Below are positions 63,233-64,000 of a stretch of DNA of 64,000 nt, piece after piece. The first letter of the stretch is position 1. Each line of letters begins with the position of its first letter. Below the pieces are notes generated by a model that made no database searches, had not been told where the DNA came from, and saw only the letters and a list, made by a program, of their open reading frames with translations. The DNA lies in assembly GCF_019679435.2 (NCBI RefSeq), contig NZ_CP139781.1, positions 2,790,001 through 2,854,000 of the forward strand. Direction: 5' to 3'. Source of the DNA: Actomonas aquatica (lineage in GTDB: Bacteria; Verrucomicrobiota; Verrucomicrobiia; Opitutales; Opitutaceae). A program made the translations under genes and the position numbers.

Positions 63233-64000
63233 TCACTGCATCAGGGCGTCGAAGGGCGCCATGATGTTGAGTCCGCGGTGGGTCGCGGCCGAGTCATCGC
63301 GGGTCACCTCGATGCCATGGTGGGCGAGCAGGCGGCCGCTCACGGAGTGCAGCTCGGTCACGGCCTTGGTGAGGTCGACGCGGGCGGCGAGTTCGCGGGT
63401 GCGGGAGTCGGCCAGGCGTCGTTGCAATTCGGATACCGCAAAACCGGAAGTCTGTCCGTTCTCAAGACGGGCGCGCTCGAGGTTGAGGCCCTCCTCGGCA
63501 AAACGCACCGACTCGCGGGCCGTGGCGAGGCGTTGCCCGAGGACTTCGAGACGACTCACCGCGTTTTCGATCTCGATCGAAATACGTTCTTCCAACTGAT
63601 CCACGCGCAGCTCGGCCTGGCGCAGGCGCAGGGCGGCGGCTTGGGACTTGGCGCGGCCGTCGCGACGGCTGAGAGGAACCGTCACGCTGAGTCCGCCGCT
63701 CCACTGCGGTTCATCGGCCGAGTAGGCGCGGTCGATGGCATCACCGTAATCGCCCGCAAGACCGTAAAGGCCGTAGGAAAAATGTAGGTCGAGCTGCGGC
63801 AGCGCCTCGTTGCGGGCGGCCGCCTGGCGAATCGACTCCTGCCCTACCCGCTCGCGAGCGAGCTGAAAGTCCGGCCGCGCTTCGAGCGCAGCGGGGAAAA
63901 ACTCGGCCTTGCTGAAGACCGGCGCGGATTCGAGCAGCACGGCGTCGACCGTGGGCAACGAGGTCACACCGCTGGCCGAGGTCGGCAACGCGAGCAGGCG
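63233..64000 (-). CDS. TolC-family outer membrane efflux protein, partial
   Basis: The C-terminal 256 residues of an outer membrane factor; the N-terminus lies past the right edge. The long heptad-like helices (AEEGLNLERARLENGQTSGF and the similar repeat earlier) and the beta-strand piece YSADEPQWSGGLSVTVPL are typical of TolC. It forms the outer membrane channel of an export system. The HlyD gene follows 156 bp downstream and is preceded by the repeat copy, so they may share a promoter or have separate ones. Confidence 0.9.
   Translation of the reverse strand, partial: RLLALPTSASGVTSLPTVDAVLLESAPVFSKAEFFPAALEARPDFQLARERVGQESIRQAAARNEALPQLDLHFSYGLYGLAGDYGDAIDRAYSADEPQWSGGLSVTVPLSRRDGRAKSQAAALRLRQAELRVDQLEERISIEIENAVSRLEVLGQRLATARESVRFAEEGLNLERARLENGQTSGFAVSELQRRLADSRTRELAARVDLTKAVTELHSVSGRLLAHHGIEVTRDDSAATHRGLNIMAPFDALMQ

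Overview
The window is a GC-rich bacterial chromosome segment from a Gram-negative heterotroph. The gene content points to Verrucomicrobiota, most likely an Opitutaceae-like lineage. The pointers are a secreted pectin-degrading cluster, a lipid A deacylase, a bacteriophytochrome, many short low-complexity inverted repeats between genes, and start codons mostly without a clear Shine-Dalgarno sequence. The taxonomic call is an inference from gene content, not a marker-gene result. No rRNA, tRNA or CRISPR array was seen.

Layout. 1-20.6 kb: a polysaccharide cluster, almost all on the + strand, aimed at rhamnogalacturonan I and its galactose side chains: GH106, an esterase, PL11, GH27, GH2, a sialate-type acetylesterase, GH28, CE12 and an MFS sugar transporter, with a ketopantoate-reductase-like enzyme. 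It is flanked on the left by a partial Gfo/Idh/MocA oxidoreductase on the - strand. 20.9-27 kb: a small membrane protein, a Nudix hydrolase, an LpxR-VTT pair, a sigma-54 response regulator and a cardiolipin synthase. 27.1-33.1 kb: a translationally coupled light-sensing operon (heme oxygenase, bacteriophytochrome kinase, hybrid kinase, small kinase). 33.2-35.8 kb: two DUF2383 paralogues, a lipoprotein and a SYLF protein. 36-44 kb: an ECF sigma factor, a GT4 glycosyltransferase, a fused alkaline phosphatase/EEP protein, and two more signalling kinases. 44.1-45.2 kb: a REP-associated (HUH) transposase with terminal inverted repeats. 45.4-54.6 kb: stress and envelope genes (DUF1328, a coiled lipoprotein, a GH15-like enzyme, the DUF3185/DUF883/DUF1469 set, PqiA, MscS, an exported DinB). 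54.8-64 kb: an SPFH protein, then a - strand export operon of TolC, HlyD, GAF-HlyD, PqqD-M50-HlyD and a shortened SecA-like ATPase.

Three things stand out. (1) A 13-bp site, consensus TGCA-N3-YGCA, occurs in intergenic DNA upstream of six transcription units, in four of them as a pair whose centres lie 32-33 bp apart. The units are stress, envelope or signalling genes, which suggests an undescribed regulon. (2) The export operon couples a SecA-like motor to a membrane M50-type protein and a TolC/HlyD conduit, a possible unusual secretion system. (3) Short dispersed repeats end in an oligo-A run directly in front of the start codons of several genes and seem to supply their translation start regions.

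Start codons were chosen by signal peptides, domain boundaries and overlap with upstream genes. Where the choice is uncertain, the entry says so.
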